Positions 22,215 to 34,459 of a stretch of 64,000 nucleotides of DNA are shown one piece after another (the first letter of the stretch is position 1; every line of letters starts with the position of its first letter). The position numbers and the translations under genes are program-made. The notes under the pieces are model-generated. The model was not told the DNA's origin and searched no databases. It saw nothing but the letters and a program-made list of their open reading frames with translations. Source of the DNA: Lichina pygmaea. Taxonomy: Eukaryota; Ascomycota; Lichinomycetes; Lichinales; Lichinaceae. The stretch is from the NCBI GenBank assembly GCA_963422465.1, contig OY730171.1, positions 1,860,001 to 1,924,000 of the forward strand. The letters are read 5' to 3'.

Positions 22215-24325
22215 ATGGACAGCCGATCAGTCGGTATCCTGGGTGGCGGCCAGCTTGGCCGCATGATGGTCGAAGCTGCCAATCGACTGAACATCAAGAC
22301 CGTGATCCTGGATGCCGAAAACGCCCCGGCGAAGCAGATCAATGCTCAGAACCGTCATGTGACTGGATCCTTCAACGACGCGCAAAGTATCCAAGAGTTG
22401 GCTCGGAGGTGTGATGTGCTGACGGCCGAGATTGAGCATATCAACACCAACGCCGTCGAAGAAGTGTTAAGACAGGACAGCGACGGAAGAGACGGCGAGG
22501 CTTCCAGACAAGCCGAGCTTCAGTTCCACCCTCATTGGGGCACTATCAGGACCATACAAGACAAATACGCCCAGAAGGAGCACCTAGGGCGTTTCCATGT
22601 TCCTACAGCGGAATCTTTGGCCCTGGCCTCGAACAACGTCGATGAAGCGTCACGAATCATAGGGCTGCTTGGCCTTCCATGCATGCTGAAAGCAAGAACG
22701 CAGGCCTACGACGGCCGCGGCAACCATCCAGTCAAAGTAACGGGTGACATTCCGGTCGCCTTGGAGGCGCTTCGAAAGCACCCGTTGTACGCGGAACGCT
22801 GGGTTCCGTTCACGTCAGAGCTAGCCGTCATGGTTGTCAAGACGGCGCTCGGAACGACTGACGACGACGAAGAGCTGTGGAGGACTGGCACCCTCGCATA
22901 TCCAGTGGTGGAGACCGTCCACGAGAACAGTATCTGCAAGTTGGTCTATGCGCCGGCCCGAGGTGTTGATCCCAACACCGTAAGGCGGGCTGAAGTCATG
23001 GCGAGACAGGCAGTAGCGTCGTTCCAGGGGCTCGGCATCTTCGGGGTGGAGATGTTCCTCCTCGAGAACGGTGAGTCCGGACGTGCAGTCCCGATGGCCT
23101 TCCCGTGGCACTCCAGGCCTCGGTGGCAGACCGCTGAGACGTAGGCACAAAGGAGAACTGTTGGTAAACGAAATCGCGCCACGGCCACATAACAGCGGAC
23201 ATTTCACGATCGAAGCCTGCCCGATCTCCCAGTTCGAGGCTCATCTGCGAGCCATCCTAGGCCTTCCGTTCCCCGTCCGGGACGAGACGGTACCGTCGCG
23301 CACGAGGTCGACTCCAGGCACGGAAATAAACACACCCGACACCCATGCCATCATGCTCAACATGCTGGGCGGTCCGCACCCCACCTCTCATCTGGAGTTG
23401 GCTCGGGAAGCGCTCGAGATCCCGGGGGCCTCCGTACATCTCTACGGAAAAGGCGAGGCTCGGCCGGGAAGGAAGATGGGCCACATCACCATCCTGGCCG
23501 GCTCCACGGTCACATGTGAGGCACGGCTTGCCTCCCTCCTCGAAGGTGCCGCAAGGGCGTCGTCAGCGGTCGGGCGCGGTCCCTCGCCGCACGCTCCGCA
23601 CGGGAAACAGACGCGGTCCCTGGAGGGTGGCCGGCAACCGGTCTCCCAAGCCCTCGCCGCATACGAGGCAGAGACACGGTCGAGGGACGAGGGGAAGCCA
23701 CCGGTCGGGGTCACCATGGGCTCCGACTCCGATCTCCCCGCGCTCAAGCCTGGCCTCGAGACGCTACGGCAGCTCGGCATCGCGTTCGAGGTGACCGTCA
23801 CGTCGGCGCACCGCACGCCCGGCCGCATGCTCCAGTACGCTCAGGCTGCCGCAACACGAGGCGTCAAGGTGATCATCGCCGCCGCTGGTGGGGCTGCTCA
23901 TCTTCCGGGGATGCTGGCGTCCAGCACGCCGTTGCCGGTCATCGGCGTGCCGATCAAGGGCAGCACGCTCGATGGCATGGACAGCCTGCTCAGCATCGTG
24001 CAGATGCCGGTGAGTCAGGGATCCCCTTGTTCCCAGCATCCGTCTCCATCTCGGGGTTTTTATTGTCCCCCCTCTTCCCTCTTCGCGAGAGGCCTTGAGG
24101 TGCTAGCAGCTAAGTCCGACGGTGCAGCGAGGCGTGCCCGTCGCCACGGTGGCGATCAACAACTCGACGAACGCCGCCCTCCTGGCCGCTCGCATACTCG
24201 GGGCGTCTGATCCGGTCGTGCGGGGGCGACTGGAGCAGTACGCCACGGACATGGAGCGGACGGTGATGGACAAGGTGCGGCGACTGGACGAGCAAGGATG
24301 GGACCGCTACGACGTCGGGTCGTGA
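22215..24325 (+). CDS. ADE2: Phosphoribosylaminoimidazole carboxylase (AIR carboxylase, PurK-PurE fusion), 636 aa
   Basis: Purine synthesis: converts aminoimidazole ribotide to carboxy-AIR in the cytosol. Exons: 22215-23070, 23153-24009, 24128-24325; introns of 82 bp (GTGAGT...AAG) and 118 bp (GTGAGT...CAG). The first intron needs an AAG acceptor to restore [19 protein letters not shown]; the TAG 15 nt upstream would cause a stop. The N-terminal PurK half begins with [18 protein letters not shown] and has the ATP-grasp core ([22 protein letters not shown]). The C-terminal PurE half has [22 protein letters not shown] and [10 protein letters not shown], all intact. A linker of about 40 residues between the halves is Ala/Arg/Pro-rich and longer than in yeast (571 aa). 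The frame is open to 22149 only from a GTG; the ATG at 22215 matches the family start. In fungi, loss of this gene usually gives red or pink adenine auxotrophs. Confidence 0.96.
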
Positions 24326-25176
24326 TGGACCGGTCGTGACGATCGAGGCCGGAAGAAGCAATGGCACGGTGTTCATCCGGCGAGGCATTCGAGTACACGA
24401 CGCAAGGCCAGGTTCGGAGTTGGGCCGACGTACCGTAACGGCCTACCAGCTTCATCCCGGCTTGAGATATGTTCCAGAACACGCTTACTTTAACTTGTCC
24501 TCTGGCGCCGTACTACATGCGTACCACGGCAACGCATTGGAATTTCAGGGGGGGGGGGGGGGCCGTCCGTGAGCCATCTCACCGTCCGCCGGGCAGCTGC
24601 AGCCAGGAGGGCCTTCAAGGACAGTCACAGGATCGGTGAGCGTGATCTTTCGTTGCACGGAAATTCATCTACAGGGATCATACACAGGCATTGGGCCTTC
24701 AATCGCGAAACACGAGATACCTGACTCGGCTCCTCTCGCGAAGTTCTCTTCACGTACCGGGAGCGGCCGTCCGAAAAGAGTTCTTCTCGTCCCCCTTTCC
24801 TTTCTTCTTCCTGCTTCTGGCTCCAAGACCTCATCTACTCTAGTTTGTTGGACATCTCTGTGCTGTTCTGCCAACGAGAATCTCTCTGTGCTCTCATTAG
24901 AGTGTCTGGACGAGAACGATGCCATTCGATCCGCCTCGAGGGCCACGATCCTACGAGGATCTTCCCTACGTCTTCAGTCTTCTCCGACGCTTCACATTTC
25001 GTCCGTCCGTCCGTCTCTTCCTTTGTTTTTCTTGCTCCTCGAGCTGTTTCCTCTTAAGCGCTAGGGCTCAGTACGCGACGGAGCCGACGTCGCCACGATC
25101 CAAAGCGATCTTAGCGCGTTGCGGGGTAAAACAGATGTTTGGACCCCCCTTCGTCTCTTCCCCACTCACGCCACTA

Positions 25177-25179
<3 letters not shown>

Positions 25180-25228
<49 letters not shown>
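25180..25228. repeat. (CT)n microsatellite, about 24 units
   Basis: Pure CT dinucleotides, ending TCTCCAG. It resembles the polypyrimidine tract of an intron, but neither side yields a recognisable exon. Confidence 0.9.
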
Positions 25229-25230
<2 letters not shown>

Positions 25231-25854
25231 GAATCTGCCTGTACTTCTGTACGAGCGGTCGCTAGGGCGCTCTCGTGCCTCTCTTCTCGTGAGTTGCGGT
25301 CGAAGGCTGGTCCATGCGGCGAGAGACATGCGGCAGACGCGTTCCAGACGACGGTCCGACTCCCGGATTCGGCGAGTCCGAGGTATGTGGAGCCGCCAAT
25401 CGGAGGCAACAACGCGACCCCACAAGCGTCCGGATGCACCTGGGAACAGGCCTCGGTCGGCCCCCCGCCCCAGGGCACCTGGTCTAGCTTAGCGATCGCA
25501 GGCGCAACTTGAGCTACGAAGGCACTGAAGCTTAGGCTGAAGCACCAAGAGTTTGCCCTCGGCGGCGAGAGGGGTCCCTGCGGCTTCTCTGGTGCATACG
25601 CACCGTCCTCCGTACCCTCGTACCTGTCACGACGGAACCGGCGTCATTTTGGGTCGGCATGCATATGCAAGGTCCACCCAGCTACACCAGAGCCTACGAG
25701 TACAGCGTCCTTCCTCGACGACGTCGACAGCTACGTACGATCGGAACAGAGTCGAGAAAACCCCTCATCTCGCACGACAATGACATAATGCCTCAAGGCC
25801 GTTGCGGGGTTAAGCGGGTCTCCGGCTAACGCTCACGTGACAGCGTTCGCATTC

Positions 25855-25859
25855 GACGA

Positions 25860-25891
<32 letters not shown>
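25855..25891. repeat. (GAC)n array
   Basis: About ten GAC triplets in non-coding sequence. The same triplet occurs at 3870. Confidence 0.85.
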
Positions 25892-27715
25892 GGTGCCGAC
25901 GACGACGGAGACCTGCCTGGCTCGCACGACTTCAACGGCGCCGACGCCTGGGTTACGAGGGGGGGTTTCTGCTCCACGCAATCCCGTATGATGCCTGCAT
26001 CGAGCTGCCGTCACCGTCGCCGGACAAGGGCCGGTCCCGGGCGAGAACACGACCGTGCCACTGGCGATCCAAACACTCCAGCTTCGGCGACGGAGAGAGC
26101 TAAGCTAGGAGGACACCAGCGGGCGAAGATCAATACGCGCCTCTTCTGGGCGGCAAATGATGACGTTCGAGAGGCGTCTCGTCGCTTCGGCTCTGGTTCG
26201 TCGGGTCGGTCGTTCGCGAGGCAGAGACGCCCTCGCGCCGCCGGACGAAGGAGTCCGATCGAGACGGGTCACGATGTGCCGATGAGACCACACGGTACCG
26301 TACGAGACGGACGAGTACGACGGACCGACGAGCAGCTCTTCCCTCGCCGCCTGCTCTCATCCAGCTTCGCGTCTCCCCCGTGAGATCAGGCGTGCTGCTC
26401 CATGCGTCCTTTGCCGTTGCCGTCGGTGGCTCGACGGTCGTCTGGCTGAGTCATCCTTCACCGTTCCTCGGGGTCGTTCGAAGTACGGAAGTACGTACGT
26501 ACAGTACGTACATACATACCTCTCGTACCTGCGTGCGGATGGGCCGGCTATTGCCGCCAACGGCTCGACCACGACGCCGAGACAAAGCGAAGCGCGGGCA
26601 GCAATTCTACGCCGGCGGTACCCCACGTCGCAGAAGTGATGAAGTCGCCTTGATCCTCCACAGGGCGGGCCAGGCTCGCTTATCTGATTCATCCGTCGCG
26701 CAGCCGCGAGACCCCCGACGGTACCTGGCCTGTACCCCTCCGGCACCTCGAGCTCGGCCTTGTACGGTACGGCAGTACAGCCACCGTACCTCCGCCGTAC
26801 CATCGTGAACCGGGCACGCCGGGCCCTCACCGACTCCTTTTCCTCCCTTTGGCGGCGCGGCGCACGAGGGAAGTCATGAGTCCTTCCACCGTCGCCTCGT
26901 CCGTCGCGGCTCCGTCGATCTGCACCGCCGCCACAGCCTCGATCGGTCGTGCTGACGGAAGGTCGGCCGCCCCGGCCTGGCCGGCCTGGCCGGCCTGGCC
27001 GCCCCTCGCTCGATCGTCCGACTCGGCCCCGGAATTCCAACGGCCGTCGCGGATGCCCCGCCGAGGTCGAAGATCGACGCAGCCGTCACGAGTACCGGAA
27101 GGTATCTCCCTTGCACGACCTGTCAGCTTTCCGTACTCTGCTTCCTCTCGTACATACGTACCGTGCCCACTGTACTCGACATCTCTCCCACGAAGCCGTG
27201 AAGAGCCTCGGCGACGTCCGCTAATGACGCAACCCAGATTAGCCTGATCCGCTGCCCCCGTGCGGCATCAACGAGACGACGACATTCCAGAGAGACAAGC
27301 TCGTACGGGGAAGCAACCGAGAGTCAGAACGAGGTCGCACCACGACCTGGCTCGACCACGAGACCGACCAAGACGTCCTCGCGAGCTCGACAACGGTCGG
27401 ACCGCGCCACCGTCGGACCTGCCATCTCGCTCGTGAGATCCAGACGATCCGAAACGACGATCGAACCCTCGGGCACCCGGCCTTCGACTCTCGTCTGGTG
27501 CATGTCCGTCGTCCGGGACGCTGCACGGTCGGCTATCCCGTCGTCTTAAAGGATCGTTCGGGGCCCACCCCGTCCTCGATCCCCGCCCCTTTCTCCGCCG
27601 CAAGGACGATAGACGAGAAACCTGTCGGCGTTGGCGTCGGCGTTGGCGTCGTCGTCATCGTCATAGTTGTCGTCGTCATCGTCGTCGTCGTGTACGCTTC
27701 GAAGGGACGTTGGTC

Positions 27716-28832
27716 ATGATCACGATGGCGGCCGGCGCGGCATCCTCTCTGTCACCTCCGCCGAACAAGCTCCTCGAGCCGGTCATCCGGACCCCTGGCC
27801 GCGTACCGTCGCCGCGGCCCGTCCATCTGAGCCTGCCCAATGGCTCGCATCATCGAGTCTTGCCGGACCAGAGCCCGGGCTACGTGGCGCCCAAGTTCGA
27901 GGGCAAGGAGAAGCAGATGGAGCAAGGTTGGTTTTCTCGACCGCCTGCCCCCATAGATCCCTCAAACCCCCCCCCCCGCCCCGGTCACCGTGACGCCGGG
28001 TCGTCGTCTCGGTGGGCCCGACGACGGGGAGAGAGGTGGAGAGGGAGAGACGGAAAGGAAAAAGGCTTCGAACGTTGGCTGAAGCTCGGGTCCGGTCTCG
28101 GCCCACCCGACCCCAGTGATGGATCATCTCGAACAGATCGGTTTCATCCCGCCCGAGTTCATCGAGACCGAGACGTCGTGGTTCTACGACGACCTCGGCA
28201 TCGATGACATGTACTTCCAGACCGAGACCGTCGACGCCATCGTCAACCACGTGCTCTCGCTGTACGCCGCCAAGGTGGCCGCCTACGCCCGCGAGGACAA
28301 GCGACTCGAGATCCGACTCGACAAGGAGGCGGCCGACCACGCCGTCTGCATCGACACGAGCCGCCCCGGCGTCAGCGTCGCCGACGGCCCGCGCTACGAG
28401 CAGCGCATCGACGAGAAGTACCTGAACCCGTGCACGCCGAGCAACAGCTACCGCGTCGAGACCTTCCGCTCCGCCGGCAAGCTGCCCGGCGACAGCGAGC
28501 AGCAGCTGCGTTGCTACTTCGTCTACAAGTGCAAGTTCGCCGAGCCGAACCCGCGCCGGGACGAGACCGACCTCGACGTCATCGGCGAGGAGACCTTCCT
28601 GCAGAAGGCGACCGCTAAAACCAAGGACATCTACGGCGACATCATCCGCGACGCCGTCGCCCGCACCGGGCCCGTCATCGAGATGTTCGAGATCGAGGGC
28701 TCGCGCGAGAAGCGCCTCGTCGTCGCCTACCGCCAGGGCAGCGCCATGGGCATGTTCGGCGCCCTCTCGGACCTGTACCACTACTACGGTCTGACGAGCT
28801 CTCGGAAATACGTCGGTGCGTGCTCTCTCTCT

Positions 28833-28900
<68 letters not shown>

Positions 28901-31900
28901 GTGTGTGTGTGTGTCATGTCTTTTCTCCTTGCAGATTCGCCCACGAGCCGGGTACCTTCGTCGGCGAGGCTCCATCTCGTGGGGCGACTCTGGATGGCTA
29001 ATGTCGTCCCCGTCCCGCAGAGCAATTCTCCAACGGCATCACGGTCATGTCGCTGTACCTTCGGCCGCTGCCGCCATCGCTGGCGACGGCGCGCCACCCA
29101 CCCATCGAAGCGTCGATCCACCAGATCATGAAAGAGGTCTCCCTGCTGTACTGCATCCCGCAGAACAAGTTTCGGACGCACTTTGCCAGCGGTCGTTTGA
29201 GCCTGCAGGAGACGATATACGCCCACTGCGTCTGGGTCTTTGTCGGACATTTCCTCAACCGCTTAGGTCAGTTGGTTCCCCTGCTCGCCCCTTTACGTGT
29301 CCCTCCTGGAGTCTTCTCCGACGCTCAAAAAACTACGTACTGTCCATCTACAACTGCCAACGGTCATGGTCGAAAGGAGGGGGGGTTTCTTTTGCCCATG
29401 TGTTTCTTGAGTTCGTTCTGGCGGCACGAGGCCGGTTGGAGAGGTCACCCACGCCTGGCGAATCACATCTTCTGACATGGTCCTCAGGCTCCGAGTACAC
29501 GTCGCTCTCCTCGATTCTGGATCCGAACAACAGCGTTCACGCCGAGATCCTGGCCAAGATCAAGCGTCGTCTTCGCACCGAGACGTTCACGGCCGACTAC
29601 ATCATGGAGATCATCCACCAGTACCCGGACATGATCCGCTCGCTGTACCTCGCCTTTGCCAACACGCACTACGTACAGACGCGCGGCGAGCAGGACGACT
29701 TTTTGCCGACGTTGAGCTATCTGCGGCTCAAGGTCTCCAAGATCATGAACGACGACGAGCTGAAGGTCTTGATCGCCAAGGGGACGGCCAACGAACACCA
29801 CGAGATTGTCATGACCGCGTTTCGCATCTTCAACGCAGCCGTGCTGTGAGTCCTTCCGCCACGACGAAGAGGAAGGAGAAGACAGGGTGGCGTGTCTCGC
29901 TCGGACCGAGGCCGGTTCACGAAGGCTGACGGGTCGGTGCCAACATAGCAAGACCAACTTCTACACCCCGACCAAGGTGGCCCTGAGCTTCAGGTTGGAC
30001 CCCAGTTTCCTCCCGCAGGTGGAGTACCCTCAGCCGCTGTACGGCATGTTCCTCGTCATCAGCTCCGAGTTCCGAGGCTTCCATCTGGTGAGTCGATCTC
30101 GCCGTTCAGGGCCTCCGCGAAAGCCTGTGTCGTCTGACCGAAGCACGCCTAGCGCTTCCGTGACATTTCCCGTGGCGGTATCCGCATAGTCAGGTCCAGG
30201 AACCGCGAGACGTATTCGATCAACGCGCGCTCGCTCTTCGACGAGAATTACAATCTCGCCAACACCCAACAGCGGAAGAACAAGGACATTCCCGAGGGCG
30301 GCTCGAAGGGCGTCATCCTGCTAGACGTCCATCACCAGGACAAGACCCGCGTCGCGTTTGAGAAGTACATCGACAGCATCCTGGATCTCCTGCTCCCGCT
30401 GCGCAGCCCCGGCATCAAGGATCCCATCGTCGACCTCCACGGACAGCCCGAGATCCTGTTCATGGGCCCCGACGAGAACACGGCCGATCTGGTGGACTGG
30501 GCCACCGAGCACGCCCGCGCCCGAGGGGCGCCGTGGTGGAAGTCCTTCTTCACCGGCAAGAGTCCGAGGCTCGGGGGCATACCCCACGACAAGTACGGCA
30601 TGACGACGCTCTCGGTCCGGGAGTTCGTGCTCGGCATCTACCGAAAGCTGCATCTGAACCCGGCAAACGTGAGGAAGCTGCAGACGGGTGGGCCCGACGG
30701 CGATCTGGGCTCCAACGAGATCCTGCTCGGGAACGAGAAGTACGTCTCCGTCGTCGACGGGGCCGGCGTCGTCGTCGACCCCAACGGCCTCGATCACGAC
30801 GAGCTCCTTCGCCTCGCGAGGAAGCGCGTCATGATCTCCGAGTACGACCTGAGCAAGCTGTCGCCGGAGGGCTACCGCGTGCTGGTCGAGGACTCGGACG
30901 TGCGGCTGCCGACGGGCGAGGTCGTCCACAACGGCATGATCTTCCGCAACACCTTCCATCTCCGGGGTCACCCCAAGTACGACGTCTTCGTCCCGTGCGG
31001 CGGCCGGCCCGAGTCGATCGACCTCGGCACCGTCGGCAAGCTCATCAGCGACGGCAAGAGCGTGGTGCCGTACATCGTCGAAGGCGCGAACCTGTTCATC
31101 ACCCAGGACGCCAAGCTCCGGCTCGAGAAGGCCGGTGCGATCCTCTTCAAGGACGCGTCGGCGAACAAGGGCGGCGTGACGTCGTCCTCGCTCGAGGTGC
31201 TCGCGTCCCTGTCGTTCGACGACGCTGGCTTCGTGGAGAACATGTGCGTGCGCGCCGACGGCACCGAGCCGGAGTTCTACACCGAGTACGTGCGCGAGGT
31301 GCAGGAGACGATCAGGCAGAACGCGAGGCTCGAGTTCGAGGCCATCTGGCGCGAACACCAGCAGACGGGCCTGCCCCGAAGCACGCTGAGCGACACCCTC
31401 AGCGTCGCCATCACCAGCCTCGACGAGGAGCTGCAGAAGAGCGACCTCTGGCAGAAGGAGGACTTTCGACGCTCCGTCCTGACGGACGCCTTGCCCAATC
31501 TGTTGCTTGAACAGATTGGACTTGATCTCATCCTCGATCGGGTTCGTGCGGCCTTTGCCGTCTCGACGAATGTGAGGGCCGGGATGTGCTGACGGGCGGA
31601 ACAGGTGCCGGACAACTATCTACGGTCCATCTTTGGCAGCTTCTTGGCAAGTCGATTCGTGTACGAGTACGGAAACAACTCGAGCCACTTTGCGTTTTTC
31701 GACTTGTAAGTTTCGAACCCGGGAGTGGCGAGTCCGAGTCGTGACCACGTCGCTGACCGCGCTCAGCATGTCCAAGCGCATGTCGAAGCTCTACGACCGG
31801 CAGTCGTCCCCTGAACCTGAAGACCGTCTCCTCGCTTCGGTCCCGGATGGCATCGACGATAAATCGCACGAGGACCCTACCGCTCCGGAGGCGGTTACGT

Positions 31901-32541
31901 CGTCCCGAGACGCCGGTGCCAGCGCTGCTGCCGCAGACGGGCTCCCTGATGCGGGCGCGGCTCAACACGGCTCCTCTGACGGCGTGGCGCAGGCTTCGGA
32001 AACCGACTCCCCCGCGGCCACGGTCGAGGTTGCGCCGTCGTCCCAGCCGAACGGAGTACATCAAGAGCAACCCGGTGAAGCGGCCAGTGGCAGCACCAAT
32101 GTGACTGCGGGCCATGACGTCGGCATCAGCGAATCGGTAGAGCGCATCGGGAGCAGTGTCCATGTCGCAGCCTCCCAGGACGAGCAATCCGTTCCGGATC
32201 AGCGTACTGCCAACGGACTCAACGGCCACGTCTTGCCAGCCGAGCTCAACGGCGTCGTGAAGCACTCCCAGGACGACGTGCCACACGGACGTAGTGAGCC
32301 GGAAATCGCCAATGTCGGCGAGGCCGAGTGTGGACTAAAGACGCCAGGAGGAGGGACGGACATGTCGGCCCTCGTGTCGTCGTTGGACGATGCGGTCCGA
32401 CCGCCGCAACATGTGGCGCCGCTTTTGCAGCACCCGACGCACGAGGCGGATGAGAAGCCGACGGCCAAGCAGGACGAGTCTGTGTTGCCATTGCCACTGC
32501 CGTCGCCAACGCCAACGACCGCGCCACCGGCCACTGCATGA
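27716..32541 (+). CDS. GDH2: NAD-specific glutamate dehydrogenase (large type), about 1305 aa, with extra C-terminal tail
   Basis: Oxidative deamination of glutamate to 2-oxoglutarate and ammonium. Eight exons: 27716-27926, 28117-28815, 29021-29266, 29488-29845, 29949-30087, 30153-31541, 31605-31705, 31767-32541. Phases agree at all seven junctions, which restore family segments such as SRKYVEQFSNG, RGFHLRFRDISRGGIR and FFDFMSKRMSKL. Conserved parts include NGSHHRVLPDQSPGYVAP at the start, FMGPDENTADLVDWA, FFTGKSPRLGGIPHDKYGM and VEGANLFITQDAKLRLEKAG. The start is ATG 27716 (or 27725); the frame begins at a TTG. Introns 1 and 2 carry poly-C and CT/GT tracts. The canonical ~1047-residue protein ends near the last splice junction; exon 8 then adds about 245 acidic, Ala/Ser/Pro-rich residues not expected in this family. 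Intron 2 has a second pyrimidine tract with CAG at 28934 that could be an alternative acceptor. Confidence 0.95.
27967..27977. repeat. Poly-C tract in glutamate dehydrogenase intron 1
   Basis: Eleven C on the coding strand within the 190-bp first intron. Confidence 0.8.
28834..28914. repeat. (CT)n-(GT)n microsatellite in glutamate dehydrogenase intron 2
   Basis: About 30 CT units, interrupted once by TTT, then seven GT units, all on the coding strand and ending about 105 nt before the inferred 3' splice site at 29020. Confidence 0.9.
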
Positions 32542-33127
32542 ACTCATGGTGTCGAACATGCCCCAAACATTCGCTACTCTTTTCTTGTTTTCCTTCTTTC
32601 CGCCATGGGTGAAATAATCAGGCACGATCTGAGGTTTACATACACGAGCAGGCAAGGGATGTAGGTGGCAAGGGGTCAGCTTTTTGGGTGGATCGTCTTT
32701 GAAAATTGCCGTTGGTTGGTTTATTGTTACTTTTCTTGTCCAAGATAGAATTGTCAGAGGAGATGAGACTATGAGGACGGTGAATTTATCGAGTGACCTC
32801 TGTTGCTCAGCTCTCGACGCAAGTATGCCAATGTCGAGATGCAAATGTAAGTACTCGTAGGCAAGAAGTTGAAGTGTTCCGCGTCACACACGTTCAACCG
32901 AACTTTCACGACTCTCGAAACCGGGACCGATGGGAGCTCAGCGCCCAGTAGCCGCTGGGCTGATACGGCTGGTCTAACTCACAGCCGGGCTGATTCCAGA
33001 TGATTCCAGATGCAAGCAGGGCACACGACGCCCGGAGGAGGAGGAGGCGGGGGGTTCCGAGAATGAACCAGCAAGGAGCAAGGGCCGACGAGTCGGGGTG
33101 ACGATCTGTGACGATCTGTGACAATCT

Positions 33128-33222
33128 GTGACGATGATGACGATGAACCTTGGGGGGCTCAGAAGAAAGTGACGATGATGACGATGATGACGATGAACCT
33201 TTGGGGGGCTCGGAAGAAGGTC
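33128..33222. repeat. Tandem duplication with a GATGACGATGAACC core
   Basis: Two copies, about 50 bp apart, of GATGACGATGAACCTT followed by GGGGGGCTC and GAAGAA. They are preceded by three direct GACGATCTGT-type units (33100-33130). Confidence 0.8.
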
Positions 33223-33246
33223 GAGTCGAGTTCGAGCCGAGGTAAG

Positions 33247-33326
33247 AGCAGCAGCAGCAGCAGCAGCAGTAGCAGCAGCAGCAGTAGCAGCAGCAGCAGT
33301 AGCAGCAGCAGTAGCAGCAGTAGCAC
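33247..33326. repeat. (AGC)n array with regular AGT interruptions
   Basis: About 26 triplets of AGC with AGT at intervals, non-coding. Confidence 0.9.
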
Positions 33327-33818
33327 TAGAAGAAGAGGTGTCACATCACGCAAATTCAGTCGGGGACTTACTACTACATACTTACTGTATGTACAGTTAG
33401 CTACGTACAGTTAGCTACGTTACAGTTAGCTAAAGCAATCACTTTGTTCCCTCTCTAGTGTGTTGGCTTTAGTCGAGAGCAGGCAGGCAGGAGCCCAGCT
33501 CACGAGACTACGTTTGTTCCTGAAGCAAAGCTGTTCCAGCTGTTCAGTCGGTCGGTCGGTCGGGTTGATTTGTCAGGGGTATGATTTGCTCTCTTCCAAA
33601 AGGAAGGAGGGAAAGGGGAAGGGGGGTGTGTGTTTGATCTTGTTGAGGCAGGCATAAGAGATGATCATCTCGTTGAGGCTTGAGAATGAAATTCTTGTAC
33701 AAGTGATCTGATCTTTTCAGTTTGACGGAGGTCGACAACAACAACGATCAGAATTTTGAATCTTTATAAGCCGAGTGATTAGTGGCGGACGAAAAAAGGC
33801 TAATGTATGTTTTTGGGT

Positions 33819-33821
<3 letters not shown>

Positions 33822-33866
<45 letters not shown>
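33822..33866. repeat. (GT)n microsatellite
   Basis: About 22 GT units in the spacer. Confidence 0.9.
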
Positions 33867-33868
<2 letters not shown>

Positions 33869-33986
33869 GCCACACATAAAGAAAGAGATGAGTATGATTT
33901 GGTTTGAGTACAGGCTTGGTGCGTAGTCAAAAAAAAGACAGAAGGTGGGAATGTGCTTGATCAACGCGAGAGATGGAGAAACATCA

Positions 33987-34072
33987 CCGCCCGGTCCATG
34001 TCGAGAGTCGAGAAATGAGAAATCTCACTGCCTGGTCCATGTCGAGAGTCGAGAGACGAAGAAAATTTCACT
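33987..34072. repeat. About 43-bp tandem duplication
   Basis: GGTCCATGTCGAGAGTCGAGA occurs twice in tandem, each copy followed by an AATCTCACTGCC or AATTTCACTGG word. Confidence 0.75.
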
Positions 34073-34459
34073 GGTGGATGTATGTATGTAGTCGAGAAAG
34101 GAACCATGTTTTGATTGCGAAGTCGAGGCGGCAATGAATCGGTTGATGCAGCCCGTTGGTCGAGAGCTATGATATAGTCGTGCGTGGTCGGTCAGCCAGT
34201 TTGACCTCAATCACCCCTGACCCTCTCCCACATCCAAACGGTCGTCCAGATTGATCGGTCGTCCAATCAATCAATCGTCCGGAGCAACCAACCCTCTCCC
34301 GATCATCCGACCCTCCAGAGCAAAATGAGAGCTATATAGAAAAAGTAAACTAGCAGAGACTGGATACAGCTGCCAACTGAATAAACATCTTAGCGAGACG
34401 GCTCTTACGGAGACATGATGCAACGATTCCCAGACTCGGTGACTTTGTCTCGACGTCCC

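Larger units (their letters stand above)
24326..27715. other. 3.4-kb spacer without a recognisable gene
   Basis: It contains a 15-G tract (24548-24562), a long CT array (25180-25228) followed at once by CAG as an intron end would be, a GAC array (25855-25891), a small GTAC cluster (26484-26522) and a GGCCTGGCC tandem (about 26970-27002). ORFs at 26357-27040 and 27239-27603 have no conserved content. The end is the promoter and leader of the NAD-glutamate dehydrogenase gene, with a (GTC)n stretch near 27650-27690. Confidence 0.5.
32542..34459. other. Convergent 3' spacer rich in tandem repeats
   Basis: Lies between the stops of the glutamate dehydrogenase and JHD1 genes. It has no conserved ORF. 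It holds four tandem structures (listed) plus short repeats of CAGTTAGCTACGT near 33395-33430 and GATCGGTCGTCCA near 34240-34280. T-rich and A-rich 3'-end sequence follows both genes. Confidence 0.55.

Noticed and set aside
26357-27040. 227-aa ORF on the minus strand
   Set aside because: Arg/Gly/Pro-rich composition typical of random G+C-rich sequence and no family resemblance.
33247-33326. Possible CRISPR-like or coding repeat (AGC triplets)
   Set aside because: Simple triplet slippage without spacers, and the frame has no conserved flanks.
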